Source: Chitinophaga caseinilytica
Lineage (GTDB): Bacteria > Bacteroidota > Bacteroidia > Chitinophagales > Chitinophagaceae
NCBI RefSeq assembly: GCF_038396765.1
Contig: NZ_CP150096.1
Location: forward strand, 5,129,001 to 5,193,000
Direction: 5' to 3'
Length of the DNA: 64,000 nucleotides
The notes beneath the pieces are model-generated. The model was not told the DNA's origin, did not search any database, and saw only the letters and a list, made by a program, of their open reading frames with translations. Below are positions 18,553-27,597 of this stretch, in pieces. The translations under genes were made by a program, and so were the position numbers. Position 1 is the first letter of the stretch. Each line of letters begins with the position of its first letter.

Positions 18553-19772
18553 GGTTTCTTTACATTCTTCAGCAAATTCTGGCGGCCGGGCTGCTTCGTC
18601 AGCTCGAAAGCATCGTGCACTTCACCGTCCACCGTATAGGCAGTGTAACGTATGGCTTTGTCATCCACGCGGATGATCTGGTAAAATTGTTCGTGCGATC
18701 CCGTAACCGCCATCCATGGCGCGGGGTCGATCTCGTACATCTTCGGCCCGCTCACGGAAACGGCGTATACAGGGCCCTGGTTGCCATCGCGGCCACGGGC
18801 GTAGGTATGGTCGTGCCCGGTAAGCACGAGGTCTACCTTATACTTGTCCAGCAAGGGTTTGATGTATTCGCGGATGAACTTGTTGTCGCGGGTCTTTTTC
18901 GTGGAAAGCACCGGGTGATGGAAGGTCACGATCGTCCATCGCTGTTTGTTTTCCTGCAATACTTTTTCCAGCCAGTCGCGCTGCAGATGGAGGAGCCTTT
19001 CATTGATCTCGATCTCCTGCGAATTGAGGGAAATGAACCTTGCGCCCTGCACATCGGTGTAGTAGCAGGTTTCCTCCAGTCCGGCGGGCCCGTTTTCCGG
19101 CAACGCGAACTGCGGCCGCCAGAACACGGATACCTGCCCGCTGTCTTTCGGGTAATGGTATTCGTGGTTCCCGGGCGACATGAGTCCGGGAACGGACGCA
19201 TGGATAAAGCTTCCCGCTTCGAACCACTGTTGCCATTCGTCGTAATTGTTGCCGCGGTTGACGAGGTCGCCCGCATGGATGATGAGCCTGGCGTCCGGCG
19301 CGGCCGACCATGCTTTGCGGATCGCGCGGGACCACAGGGAGCGGAGGTTGGTTTGCGCGTCTCCCAGGTAAATGAAGGAGAACGGCTGGCCGGGGAGGCC
19401 GGCGGTGCGGAACTGGAACCATTCGCTCCAGTCGTTGCCCTTCCCTACCCTGTACGCATATTCGGTGTTGGGCTGCAGGTCGTTGAACACGACGGAGTGG
19501 TACCGCGCGGCGATCGTATCGGAAATAATCCCGCTGGTGGCGGCCGGCACGCGGACGGCTTTGGCCGTGAACGCGGGATCCGGCGATGCCGGCGCGATCT
19601 CGGCGTAGCTGGAGTCGGTAACGGCGTTGGTTCGCCAGTTTACCGCTGCGGAACGCGAGGGATCGGCGGTTACGTTCAGTACGATGTTATCCGGCCTGGC
19701 CTGTTGCGCCCGGGCCTGTGGTAAGAAAAAGCAGGTGGCGAGGAGCCACCTGCCTGCATAGTGTATGTTCAT
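18549..19772 (-). CDS. Purple acid phosphatase-like metallophosphoesterase
   Basis: The 407-residue secreted protein (signal peptide about 1-22) has a fibronectin-III-like N-terminal domain typical of purple acid phosphatases (about 27-125) followed by a calcineurin-type metallophosphoesterase domain (130-390). The metal-binding motifs appear in order: G-D-A-Q (D138), G-D-L-V-N-R-G (D169), G-N-H-E-Y (N202, H203), F-H-H-P and T-G-H-D-H-T-Y-A-R. The substrate is a phosphomono- or diester. It follows SusD by 7 bases and overlaps the next gene by 4, so it is firmly part of the SusCD operon. This is the first of two unrelated phosphatases in the operon. Confidence 0.9.
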   Translation of the reverse strand: MNIHYAGRWLLATCFFLPQARAQQARPDNIVLNVTADPSRSAAVNWRTNAVTDSSYAEIAPASPDPAFTAKAVRVPAATSGIISDTIAARYHSVVFNDLQPNTEYAYRVGKGNDWSEWFQFRTAGLPGQPFSFIYLGDAQTNLRSLWSRAIRKAWSAAPDARLIIHAGDLVNRGNNYDEWQQWFEAGSFIHASVPGLMSPGNHEYHYPKDSGQVSVFWRPQFALPENGPAGLEETCYYTDVQGARFISLNSQEIEINERLLHLQRDWLEKVLQENKQRWTIVTFHHPVLSTKKTRDNKFIREYIKPLLDKYKVDLVLTGHDHTYARGRDGNQGPVYAVSVSGPKMYEIDPAPWMAVTGSHEQFYQIIRVDDKAIRYTAYTVDGEVHDAFELTKQPGRQNLLKNVKKP

Positions 19773-19779
19773 AGATAGT

Positions 19780-21246
19780 TTACTTGAGATACCACATCAG
19801 CGTGGTTTGTTTGTCTTGTCCGAACACAGCCACGGCACGGTTGTACGCATCGAGGTTGGTGCGGGTTTCGCTGTCGGGGTACATATACCGTTTCGGCAGC
19901 GTTGTGGACGAAGACAGCGGGCCGAGCACGAATTTCGGGAAGCCGGTGCGGCGATGGTCGAACCAGCCTTCGCTGCCTTTCAGGAACATGGCGATCCATT
20001 TCTGGTTGATGAGCTGTTCCAGTGTGCCGTTGTATTTCACGACCGGCTGATCGAAGTAATTTGCGGTTTCCGCTTCGTCGAGCACGCCGTAAAACAGCAT
20101 ATTGGCGCGGATGCCGTCGTAATACAGCGATTCGGCGGTTTTGCCCGTCACGGTGATCTTGCCGGCCTGTGCGGCCTCGGCGAGGATGAAGCATACTTCG
20201 GAATAGGTCATGAGCGAAGCGGGGATCATGGCGCCCTTATCGCCGTTGAACATGGGCGCGAGGCGGGAGATGTAATCGTAGCCGCCGTTGTAGTCGTACG
20301 GTGCCTGGATGGCGTTGGGAACGCCCACGTAATCCCGCGTGTCTACGGTGCCGTGGGTTTTTACTTTTTCGAACCAGGCTTCCAGCCGCGGATCGTTCCG
20401 GGCGTAGAGCGCGTCGATGATTTCCTTGCTGGGCTTGCGTTTGTCGAATTCCTCGTAGGAAGTGGCCATGGTGCCGCCGGGCCAGCTGTTGTCTTTCTGC
20501 GTGCCCGCATACTGAACTTCGGCATTATCGGCATTGGATTCGAAGATGGGATTTTTCGTTTTGTCCGAAACGATGGCCTGCATTTCCGTGAAGGCAGCCG
20601 GGAAGTTTTTGGACATGCGCAGCAGGAGGCGGAGGCGGAGCGAATTGGCGAATTTGCGCCATTTCAGCGGGTCGGCTTTATACAGGCCGTCCTGGCTTTT
20701 GTTGATCTCGCGTGTTTGCGCCGCCAGTTGATCGTTGGCTTCGCGGAGCTCTTTCACCAGGTCGGGGTAAATCGCTTCCTGGCGGTCGTATTCCGGGCGG
20801 ATGTTGCCTTCCGATTTGGACAGCAGCGCCTTGGAATAGGGCACATCGCCGAAAAGATCGGTGGCATAGGCGAAGTTGAACGCGCGAATGATCCTTGCAT
20901 AAGGGAGATATTCCGGCTGACCGAAGTGCTCGATCATCTCGAACAGGCTTTTGTTGTACGACAGGCGGCTGTAGATACCGTCCCAGCTCTGCGGGCCCCA
21001 GTTGAACTTGTCGTTCCCCTCGTTACGCACCATGGTGATGTACCGGCCGGCGGATGCGGGTTTGTCCATATAGGCCTCCCGCTGGTAATCGGATGCGGTA
21101 GACAGAATGACGGACGACAGCAGGTATTCCGGATTGATGAATTCCGCGCCGTTCTTGTCTTCGTTGTATTTTTCGATGTCTTTCCCGCAGGCGCCGAGCA
21201 TCAGCAAAGCGGCAAAAGCCAGGTATTTAAAACGTATGCGTTGCAT
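19780..21246 (-). CDS. SusD-like outer-membrane lipoprotein (SusD-like_2 type)
   Basis: This 488-residue lipoprotein has the lipobox M-L-G-A-C (C20) and the F-G-D-V-P-Y-S-K-A and L-K-W-R-K-F-A-N-S-L-R-L-R segments typical of the second SusD-like family, which binds glycans or other nutrients at the cell surface and lids its partner SusC. TPR-like helices occupy much of the N-terminal half. It directly follows SusC (17-base gap), as is usual. The ligand is unknown; the phosphatases downstream hint at a phosphorylated substrate. Confidence 0.93.
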   Translation of the reverse strand: MQRIRFKYLAFAALLMLGACGKDIEKYNEDKNGAEFINPEYLLSSVILSTASDYQREAYMDKPASAGRYITMVRNEGNDKFNWGPQSWDGIYSRLSYNKSLFEMIEHFGQPEYLPYARIIRAFNFAYATDLFGDVPYSKALLSKSEGNIRPEYDRQEAIYPDLVKELREANDQLAAQTREINKSQDGLYKADPLKWRKFANSLRLRLLLRMSKNFPAAFTEMQAIVSDKTKNPIFESNADNAEVQYAGTQKDNSWPGGTMATSYEEFDKRKPSKEIIDALYARNDPRLEAWFEKVKTHGTVDTRDYVGVPNAIQAPYDYNGGYDYISRLAPMFNGDKGAMIPASLMTYSEVCFILAEAAQAGKITVTGKTAESLYYDGIRANMLFYGVLDEAETANYFDQPVVKYNGTLEQLINQKWIAMFLKGSEGWFDHRRTGFPKFVLGPLSSSTTLPKRYMYPDSETRTNLDAYNRAVAVFGQDKQTTLMWYLK

Positions 21247-21263
21247 AACCGTTGATTTGCAGT

Positions 21264-24200
21264 TTAGAAATTGAATCCAAGTTTGGCACCGAAGGAGCGG
21301 GTGTATGGCAGCGACCAGCTACCAACGCCCTGCCCGATCCCGCTGCCGGAAATCGTCATCGCCGTTTCCGGATCGTAGCCCATGTCGGCGGCGGTCCAGG
21401 TAAAGAGGTTCCGCGCGATGAGCGAGATGTTCAGGTTGCCGATTGGCAGGCGGCCCAGCATCTTTTTCGGGAAATTATACGTGAGCGATGCTTCGCGCAG
21501 TTTCACATAAGATGCGTCGAAAGTGGAACGGCTCAGGAAATCCCAGTAGTAAGCGCCGTAATAGGCTTCGGGCTCGAGGATTTTGTCGTTGAGCTTGTAT
21601 TCGCCGGTAGCGTCGTCCAGGTAATACCCATACAGGATGCTGCCGTCGTTACGCTTTTCACCGGAACCATCCGTCCAGGGCAAGCCGCCGGTAGCCTGGT
21701 CGCGGCCGGGCAGGGTGGTTTTGGTGCGGCCGTCGCTGAGGAGGTTCTTGGCCACGTAGCTGTGGAACTGTCCGCCCTGGCGCCAGTCTACCAGCACGTT
21801 CAGCGCAAATCCTTTATAGCTGAAGGTATTGGAGAAGCCCACCATGAAATCGGGGTTGAAGTTGCCGATTTTGGTCCAGACGCTCACGCGTTCGTATTCG
21901 CCGCCATCGGTAATGAGCGGTTCGCCTTTATGGGGCCCGTCGGGAACGGTGGCCCAGCTGCGGGCGTACATATTGCCCAGTTCCTCGCCCACGCGTGCTT
22001 CGTAGTTCACGCCTTCGGAGCTGCCGAGCTGGTAAGCCGTCATCCCTTCGTCGAGCTCCAGTACTTTATTCTTGTTCCGGGTGAAGTTGGCGGTTACGTC
22101 CCACTGGAACGTTCCTTTCACGGGCGTACCGGTGATGGAGGCTTCGATCCCGCGGTTCTGGATCCGTCCGCCGTTGATCACTTTGTTGCTGTATCCGGAA
22201 GCCATGGTGGTCCCGATCCGCAGGATCTGGTTAGACGTTACGGAGTTGTACCAGCTGAAATCCACGCCCAGCCTGCCATTGAAGAATCGCAGGTCGGCGC
22301 CGATCTCGGTGGAAGTGGAGATGAACGGCTTGAGGCGGTTGTTCTTGAGCGTCCCGTCCTGCAGTGCGCGTTTGTAATCGGCCCAGTCCGCACCGAAATT
22401 ATAGGTGTTATACAGCTGGAGCGGCCCCGGTTCGCCACCTACCTGCGCCCAGTTGGCACGCAGTTTCATGAAGGAGATCGGGCCGGATTTGATCTGGAGC
22501 ATGTCGCTCAACACCCAACCGAGGGAAACGGAAGGATAGAAATAGGAATTGTTTTCGGGGGGAAGGGTGCTGGCCCAGTCGTTGCGCGCCGTCACGTCCA
22601 GGAAGAGATAGTTCCGGTAAGCGAGCTGGCCCATGCCATACACGCTGTTGATGCGCTGTTCCCATTCGAACATATCGTTGGTAACGGAACCCGCCGCAGC
22701 GTTCTTGATGCTGAAAATTCCCGGTACCGATAATGCGTTCGCGCTCTGGAAGGCAGACTTGAACTTCCGGTGCATCCGGTTCATACCGGCGGAAACGTTG
22801 AAATTGAAGTCCTGGTTGATATCCTTGCGGTACGACAATAAGAAGTCGGCATTGATTTCCTGCAGCCTTTCCGTTTCATAAGAGTAAGCGCCTCTTTTAG
22901 TGCGGATGGCGCCGAAGGGCCGTTTGCTTTCGCGGGCTTCGTTGTAATTGTCCATCGCGGTGCGGCCCATGAGGGTGAGCCCTTTCGCCAGGTCGATGTT
23001 CACTTCCACGTTACCCATGATGCGGTCGCGGTTATAGCCGTTGATGAATTCGTAGGCTACGAAGAAGGGATTGTCTACGCTGCCGGGCACGTGCGAGAAT
23101 TGCTCGAGGCCTTCCTTGCCGGGTACCCAGTAGTTGCGCAGTTTGTTCACGTCCACGTTGGGCGTGGTGGTGTAGATGATATTGCTGGGGCTTTCGCGGT
23201 TGAACGTGGGCCTGTTGTTGCTGTGGTTCTTCGTATAGCCGACGTTGGTGCTCACCCGTACCTTCGGGCTCAGCTTGTAGCCGGCTGCGAGGTTGATGGT
23301 GTTACGGTCGAGGTCGGTATTGGGAACGATGCCGCCGTTCTTGAGATTGGTGAACGACAGCCGGAAATCACCGTCGTTGTTGGCACCGGTGATGGCGATG
23401 TTATTGGTGAGCGTGTAGCCGGTCTCGAAGAAATCCTTGTGGCGGTTGGGATAGGAAACCCAATCGGTCGGGACGCGGTTGCCGCTGCCGTCGAGCGGAC
23501 TGTCCCACTGGATGTGCTTCGTACCGATATCGAGGCGCGGGCCCCATGATGAGGTGGAAATCGTTTCGTTGGAACCGGGGCGGTTGCCGGAGCCGAATTC
23601 GTTCTGGAACTGGGGGAACAGCCAGGCTTTGTCGAACATGGCGGAAGAGTTCACGGAAACGCCGAGGCCTTTTTTGGCGCCGCTGCCCGATTTTGTGGTG
23701 ATGAGGATCACGCCGTTGAGGGCGCGGGTGCCGTAGAGTGCGGAGGCGCTGGCGCCTTTGAGCACGGTTACGGTAGCGATATCGTCAGGGTTGATGTCGG
23801 AGATCGGGCTGCCGTAGTCTACCACGCCGCGGCCTACAGGCTCTTTCGGACTGCGGACGCCGCCAGCTACGGGCACACCGTCTACCACATACAGCGGGGA
23901 GTTATCGCCGGTGAGGGTGCGCTGGCCGCGGATGTTCACGAACACCGAAGCGCCGGGGTCGGAGGAAACGGAGCGCACGTTCACCCCGGCTACTTTACCG
24001 GAGAGCGCGTTGGCTACGTTCACTTCCTTCACGGTAGCCACCTGGTCGCCTTTGAGCGTGGCGATGGAATAGCCGAGGGCTTTTTCTTCCCTTTTGATAC
24101 CGAGGGCGGTTACCACTACGCTGTTCAGTTCCTTTACATCCGGCACCATGCTGATGTTCAGGTCTCCCCTGCCCGCGGGCTTTTCCTGGGTGGCGAAGCC

Positions 24201-24716
24201 TACGGAGCGGAACACGAGCACAGCCGATGATCCGGCCACGCGGATGGTGTAGCGGCCCTGTGCGTTGGTGGCCGTGCCGTTGGAGGTGCCTTTTTCATGC
24301 ACGCTCACGCCGGGCAGCGGCTCGTTTTTGTCGTCCGTTACCACACCGCTTACCTGGAGGTCAACGGTTTTGGCGGCGGCGGGAACGGCGATGGTGCGGA
24401 TGGCGTAATCGCGCGCGGAAATCCGCACGGCCTGGAGGCCTGCGGGGGCAAGTACTTTAGCCAGCTGTGTTTCCAGCTGGGCGGCAGGGATACGGGCATA
24501 GCGGTCGGCCACCAGTTTGCCCTCCACCTGCGCGGCGGAATAGCTGAAGGCCACCTGCAGACTGTTTTCAAGGGCGGTGAACATCTCCTTCATGGAGATC
24601 ATGCCGGCATGGCGTCGGGCATCGGTGCCGCGCACCATGGCGTCCTGCGCACGCGATTCCGCGCAAGCGAGCAGGATGCATAGCACCGCGCAAAGCTTCG
24701 TAAAGCTCTTTTGCAT
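21264..24716 (-). CDS. SusC-like TonB-dependent receptor with STN domain
   Basis: The start is the ATG at 24716, giving a signal peptide (cleavage near S-R-A-Q, residue 24) and an 1150-residue protein. Order of domains: STN signalling domain (about 42-100), carboxypeptidase-regulatory-like domain (119-199, L-P-G-V-S-V motif), TonB plug (about 205-330), and a 22-strand-type barrel ending in G-F-N-F. An STN domain goes with sigma/anti-sigma signalling: ligand binding is relayed to FecR and then to the ECF sigma factor. FecR lies 20 bases upstream and the sigma gene just beyond it, matching this design. It is the import channel of the locus. Confidence 0.94.
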   Translation of the reverse strand: MQKSFTKLCAVLCILLACAESRAQDAMVRGTDARRHAGMISMKEMFTALENSLQVAFSYSAAQVEGKLVADRYARIPAAQLETQLAKVLAPAGLQAVRISARDYAIRTIAVPAAAKTVDLQVSGVVTDDKNEPLPGVSVHEKGTSNGTATNAQGRYTIRVAGSSAVLVFRSVGFATQEKPAGRGDLNISMVPDVKELNSVVVTALGIKREEKALGYSIATLKGDQVATVKEVNVANALSGKVAGVNVRSVSSDPGASVFVNIRGQRTLTGDNSPLYVVDGVPVAGGVRSPKEPVGRGVVDYGSPISDINPDDIATVTVLKGASASALYGTRALNGVILITTKSGSGAKKGLGVSVNSSAMFDKAWLFPQFQNEFGSGNRPGSNETISTSSWGPRLDIGTKHIQWDSPLDGSGNRVPTDWVSYPNRHKDFFETGYTLTNNIAITGANNDGDFRLSFTNLKNGGIVPNTDLDRNTINLAAGYKLSPKVRVSTNVGYTKNHSNNRPTFNRESPSNIIYTTTPNVDVNKLRNYWVPGKEGLEQFSHVPGSVDNPFFVAYEFINGYNRDRIMGNVEVNIDLAKGLTLMGRTAMDNYNEARESKRPFGAIRTKRGAYSYETERLQEINADFLLSYRKDINQDFNFNVSAGMNRMHRKFKSAFQSANALSVPGIFSIKNAAAGSVTNDMFEWEQRINSVYGMGQLAYRNYLFLDVTARNDWASTLPPENNSYFYPSVSLGWVLSDMLQIKSGPISFMKLRANWAQVGGEPGPLQLYNTYNFGADWADYKRALQDGTLKNNRLKPFISTSTEIGADLRFFNGRLGVDFSWYNSVTSNQILRIGTTMASGYSNKVINGGRIQNRGIEASITGTPVKGTFQWDVTANFTRNKNKVLELDEGMTAYQLGSSEGVNYEARVGEELGNMYARSWATVPDGPHKGEPLITDGGEYERVSVWTKIGNFNPDFMVGFSNTFSYKGFALNVLVDWRQGGQFHSYVAKNLLSDGRTKTTLPGRDQATGGLPWTDGSGEKRNDGSILYGYYLDDATGEYKLNDKILEPEAYYGAYYWDFLSRSTFDASYVKLREASLTYNFPKKMLGRLPIGNLNISLIARNLFTWTAADMGYDPETAMTISGSGIGQGVGSWSLPYTRSFGAKLGFNF

Positions 24717-24736
24717 AAGTGTAAGTTTTAAAGATC

Positions 24737-25713
24737 TTATTCGAGAATGATGAAATCTTTTTCTTCCCGCATTTTCAGTCCGTGCACCGTACACACCGCT
24801 TTCAGGAGCACTTCCGGCTGGCCCATGGGGGCAGACCCCGTGAAGGGCAGCGCTTCCATGCCGGGGCGTTTAAAGCGGACGTGCTTGCCGTAAAGGTCCT
24901 CCATGCGCAGGGCCACCGTTGCCAGCGTACCATCCCTTATCACCACGCGTTTTTCCATCCAGGCCGTGAACCCGCCTGCGGGCGCCTGCGTGAGCGAGAT
25001 GCCCAGGGCGCTTTGCTGGAGGAGGTCTCCGGGCTTCATCTTCCGTCCGGATGCCGTTACGCTGCCTTCCAGGAGCGCGATGGCGGCGGAATCGTGCCGG
25101 TGGTAAACGTTGAACGCGGTGCCGGTCACCTCCACATCGGTCATGTTTGTATGCACCACAAACCGGGGATGCAATCCCTGCGGCGCGCGCTTCACCTTGA
25201 AATATGCTTCGCCCTGCAGTGTCACGGTGCGAACGTCTTTGCCGTTAAAAGCGGATGGGTAACGGATGGATGAATTGGCGTTGAGCCAGACTTCGGTGCC
25301 GTCTTGCAATGTGACGGTCGTGGTTTCACCGAAAGTGGTGCTGAGCGTGAGCATTTGCGCGGCCGGAGCCGGTAACCGCATCACGAGGAATGCTGCGATG
25401 GCCGCTGCGGTGGCGGTGGCGCCAATGATGAGCCTTCTGATGGGAAAGCGCCGGTTTTTTTACGGTCTTCCGCATCCAGCACGCCGTCTATGGCGGCTTT
25501 CAGGGCATCCATTTCGGCAGGGTCAACTTCAGTGGCATGAAATCTGAACGAACGCACCATCCATTGCGCCTCGCGCAGTGCCTCCCGCTTCTCCGGGTGC
25601 GCCGCGGCCCATTGTTCCCAGAACCGGGCAGCCGCATCGTCTGTGCGCTGCACCCAGGCCTGGAAGGAAGCTTCCGCCGCAAAATCCGCCGCTTCGTAAT
25701 CTTGATATGACAT
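24737..25713 (-). CDS. FecR-family anti-sigma factor, interrupted by a frameshift
   Basis: The gene is read in two frames. The N-terminal cytoplasmic part (25381-25713, ATG at 25713) has the usual S-F-Q-A-W-V and H-P-E-K-R-E-A sigma-binding features. The membrane segment and periplasmic FecR and DUF4974 domains lie in another frame (through 24737), with L-S-T-x-F-G-E-T-T-T-V-T-L-Q-D-G-T-E-V-W-L-N-A-N-S being diagnostic. The frames meet at a run of seven A on the coding strand (25455-25461); one extra A joins them into about 325 residues, a normal FecR length, and the joined frame then encodes the expected hydrophobic segment. It may be a sequencing error, a real mutation or slippage. Between the sigma gene (about 240 bases upstream) and SusC. 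Confidence 0.88.
25455..25461 (-). other. A7 homopolymer at the FecR frameshift
   Basis: On the coding strand this is seven consecutive A between the codons for D-R and R-R-F-P. Moving back one base inside the run, or adding one A, continues the protein from the cytoplasmic domain into the transmembrane helix. It is a typical site for indel error, phase variation or polymerase/ribosome slippage. Confidence 0.75.
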
Positions 25714-25955
25714 AAGTAAGCCTTGTACGTAATAAGGAGGCATACAAGTGAGGAAATACCCTCAGGAAAAAGGAAGTTTTTTGGAATAATTTTTTCCCGG
25801 CATTAATAAATTGACAATCAACCCATAAAACATTTACCATCTACTATTTGGGATGAATGGTAGACACGATTTCAGGAAAATATTATCTAACAGGAAATCA
25901 GATTTTATGCAGACAGTCCGATCGGAACGAATCGGGCAACTTTCCCGCGGCGCTC

Positions 25956-26549
25956 CTAGCGGGTGTACAGCAGCGCTTCCGCGCCCGCCAGCAAAGGTTT
26001 CAGCTCGGTGAGGGCGCGGTACACGAGCGTGCGGGCGTATTTCACGGCTTTGAGCTGCATGACTTCCGCGATCTCTTCATACGAAAGACTTTCATAAAAC
26101 CGGAGATACACCGCTTCCTTCTGGCGCAGCGTGAGCCGGCCGATGGTTTGCTGCACGTGGCGCTCCGCCATCGCGGCGTTTTGCCGGCTGATGAGGTAAC
26201 TTTCGGGCGATAATTCCAGGAAAAATGCGGGCGCTTCGGCGTCTGTCAATTCGTGGGACCGCGGCGTTTTCCCCAATACTCTCACAAGTTTGCGGCGTAC
26301 GGACACCAGCAGGTAGCTTTTGGGCTTTTCCGGCGTTTGAAGGGATTGGCGGCGGAGGTATAGGTCGGTGAAAAAATCCTGCAAGGTGTCTTTCACCAAA
26401 CCGGCATCCTGCGTAAAACGGCTGCAGTAGCTGAAAAGAGGCGGGAAATACCGGCGGTAGATTTCGCCGAAAGCTTCCCGGTCCCCTTCCCGGAGGCGAT
26501 CCCAAAGGACCTTATCGTCTTGCTGCGGATAAAAGGCGCCGGTGTTCAT
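25956..26549 (-). CDS. ECF-type RNA polymerase sigma factor
   Basis: This 197-residue protein has sigma region 2 (about 20-90; A-F-G-E-I-Y-R-R-Y, L-V-K-D-T-L-Q-D-F-F) and region 4 (about 130-185; L-T-L-R-Q-K-E-A-V-Y-L-R-F-Y-E-S-L-S-Y-E-E-I-A) with no region 3, as in extracytoplasmic-function sigma factors of Bacteroidota. The ATG at 26549 is preferred to a TTG nine codons upstream. With FecR and the STN-SusC it forms a trans-envelope relay that activates the operon down to 12461 when the substrate binds. The following 242 bases to the FecR start hold no gene, and may carry the promoter this sigma factor recognises. Confidence 0.93.
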   Translation of the reverse strand: MNTGAFYPQQDDKVLWDRLREGDREAFGEIYRRYFPPLFSYCSRFTQDAGLVKDTLQDFFTDLYLRRQSLQTPEKPKSYLLVSVRRKLVRVLGKTPRSHELTDAEAPAFFLELSPESYLISRQNAAMAERHVQQTIGRLTLRQKEAVYLRFYESLSYEEIAEVMQLKAVKYARTLVYRALTELKPLLAGAEALLYTR

Positions 26550-26645
26550 AAAGCGAAATTTAGGAATAAGGATCAAGAATGCAATCTACATCACCCTTCG
26601 CTGCCGTTTCAACCTATCATCGTAAAATAACCATTTTTTAATTTG

Positions 26646-27584
26646 TTACAGCGCGTGCGACGTTGCCGCTTCGCGGATGCCGAGCCGTTCGCACCACCCT
26701 TTGAAATCGCGGTGGATGCCTTGCAGCACTTCTTTCTGCTGGGGCGTAAGCTCCAGCACGTGCGCGCGGCTGATCGTGCGTACCGGTATGCCCCGCAGCT
26801 GCAGGAAATACTTCGCGCTCATGGGGTACGCGATGTGGATGAGCGGATCTACCCGGCGAAGCTCTTCCTGGATCCAGGCCACGTCTTCCGCCTTCGAGGG
26901 GTCGGCCGCGTTATTGCAAAGCCACACGAGGATTTCAGGATAGAAATTCCCGGAGATGGACGACATGCCCGCCGCTCCCATGCGCAGGGAATCCACGGCA
27001 TTGGGCGTATGCGCATCGTAGAACTCGAATTTCGGATTGTTGATCGCCGCCAGTTTCTCCCGAACGCTTTCCACCTGGCAGCTCGTGTCTTTATGATAGA
27101 TCAGCCGGTTGGAATCGAGCAGTGTTTTCAGGACTTCGGCGCTCAACACTCTTTTATACGGCGCAGGGCATTCGTAGAGTCCCAGCGGAATATCGCCGGT
27201 AAGGTCGAACATCTGATGGAAACGGTCTATCAGCACGGCATCCGGTTCGTCTACGTTCGCGAAATGCCCCGTGATCATGATCACCGCATCCACCCCCGTA
27301 TCATGGATATTCCGGATGAATTGCGCCTTGTCGGGGATCGTGAGCCCGAACGAACCGGTGGCCACCACCGGCACGCGGCCGTTCACATAATTGACCACGT
27401 GGCGCGTCAGCTCCAACCGCTCATCTTCACTGATACTGTACATTTCGGAAGAAAGACAGTTGGCGAAGAAGCCCTTCACCCCGGCTTCCAGGTAAAAATC
27501 GATCAGTTGCTCCACCATGCCCAGGTCGATGCGCGCTTTCAGATTGAAGGGCGTGATCATCACCGGTACGAATTTCTTTTGCAT
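26646..27584 (-). CDS. Dihydrodipicolinate synthase/N-acetylneuraminate lyase family protein
   Basis: The 312-residue TIM-barrel aldolase of the DapA/NanA family has the Schiff-base lysine K165 in L-I-Y-H-K-D-T-S and the conserved tyrosine Y137 in G-L-Y-E-C-P. The usual G-T-T-G-E-type carboxylate loop reads C-L-S-S-E, so it is probably not DapA itself; a sialic-acid or 2-keto-3-deoxy-sugar-acid lyase is more likely. It follows a sodium/solute symporter by 13 bases, forming an import-and-cleave pair, and is divergent from an AraC regulator. Cytoplasmic. Confidence 0.85.
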   Translation of the reverse strand: MQKKFVPVMITPFNLKARIDLGMVEQLIDFYLEAGVKGFFANCLSSEMYSISEDERLELTRHVVNYVNGRVPVVATGSFGLTIPDKAQFIRNIHDTGVDAVIMITGHFANVDEPDAVLIDRFHQMFDLTGDIPLGLYECPAPYKRVLSAEVLKTLLDSNRLIYHKDTSCQVESVREKLAAINNPKFEFYDAHTPNAVDSLRMGAAGMSSISGNFYPEILVWLCNNAADPSKAEDVAWIQEELRRVDPLIHIAYPMSAKYFLQLRGIPVRTISRAHVLELTPQQKEVLQGIHRDFKGWCERLGIREAATSHAL

Positions 27585-27597
27585 AACAAACAGGGTT

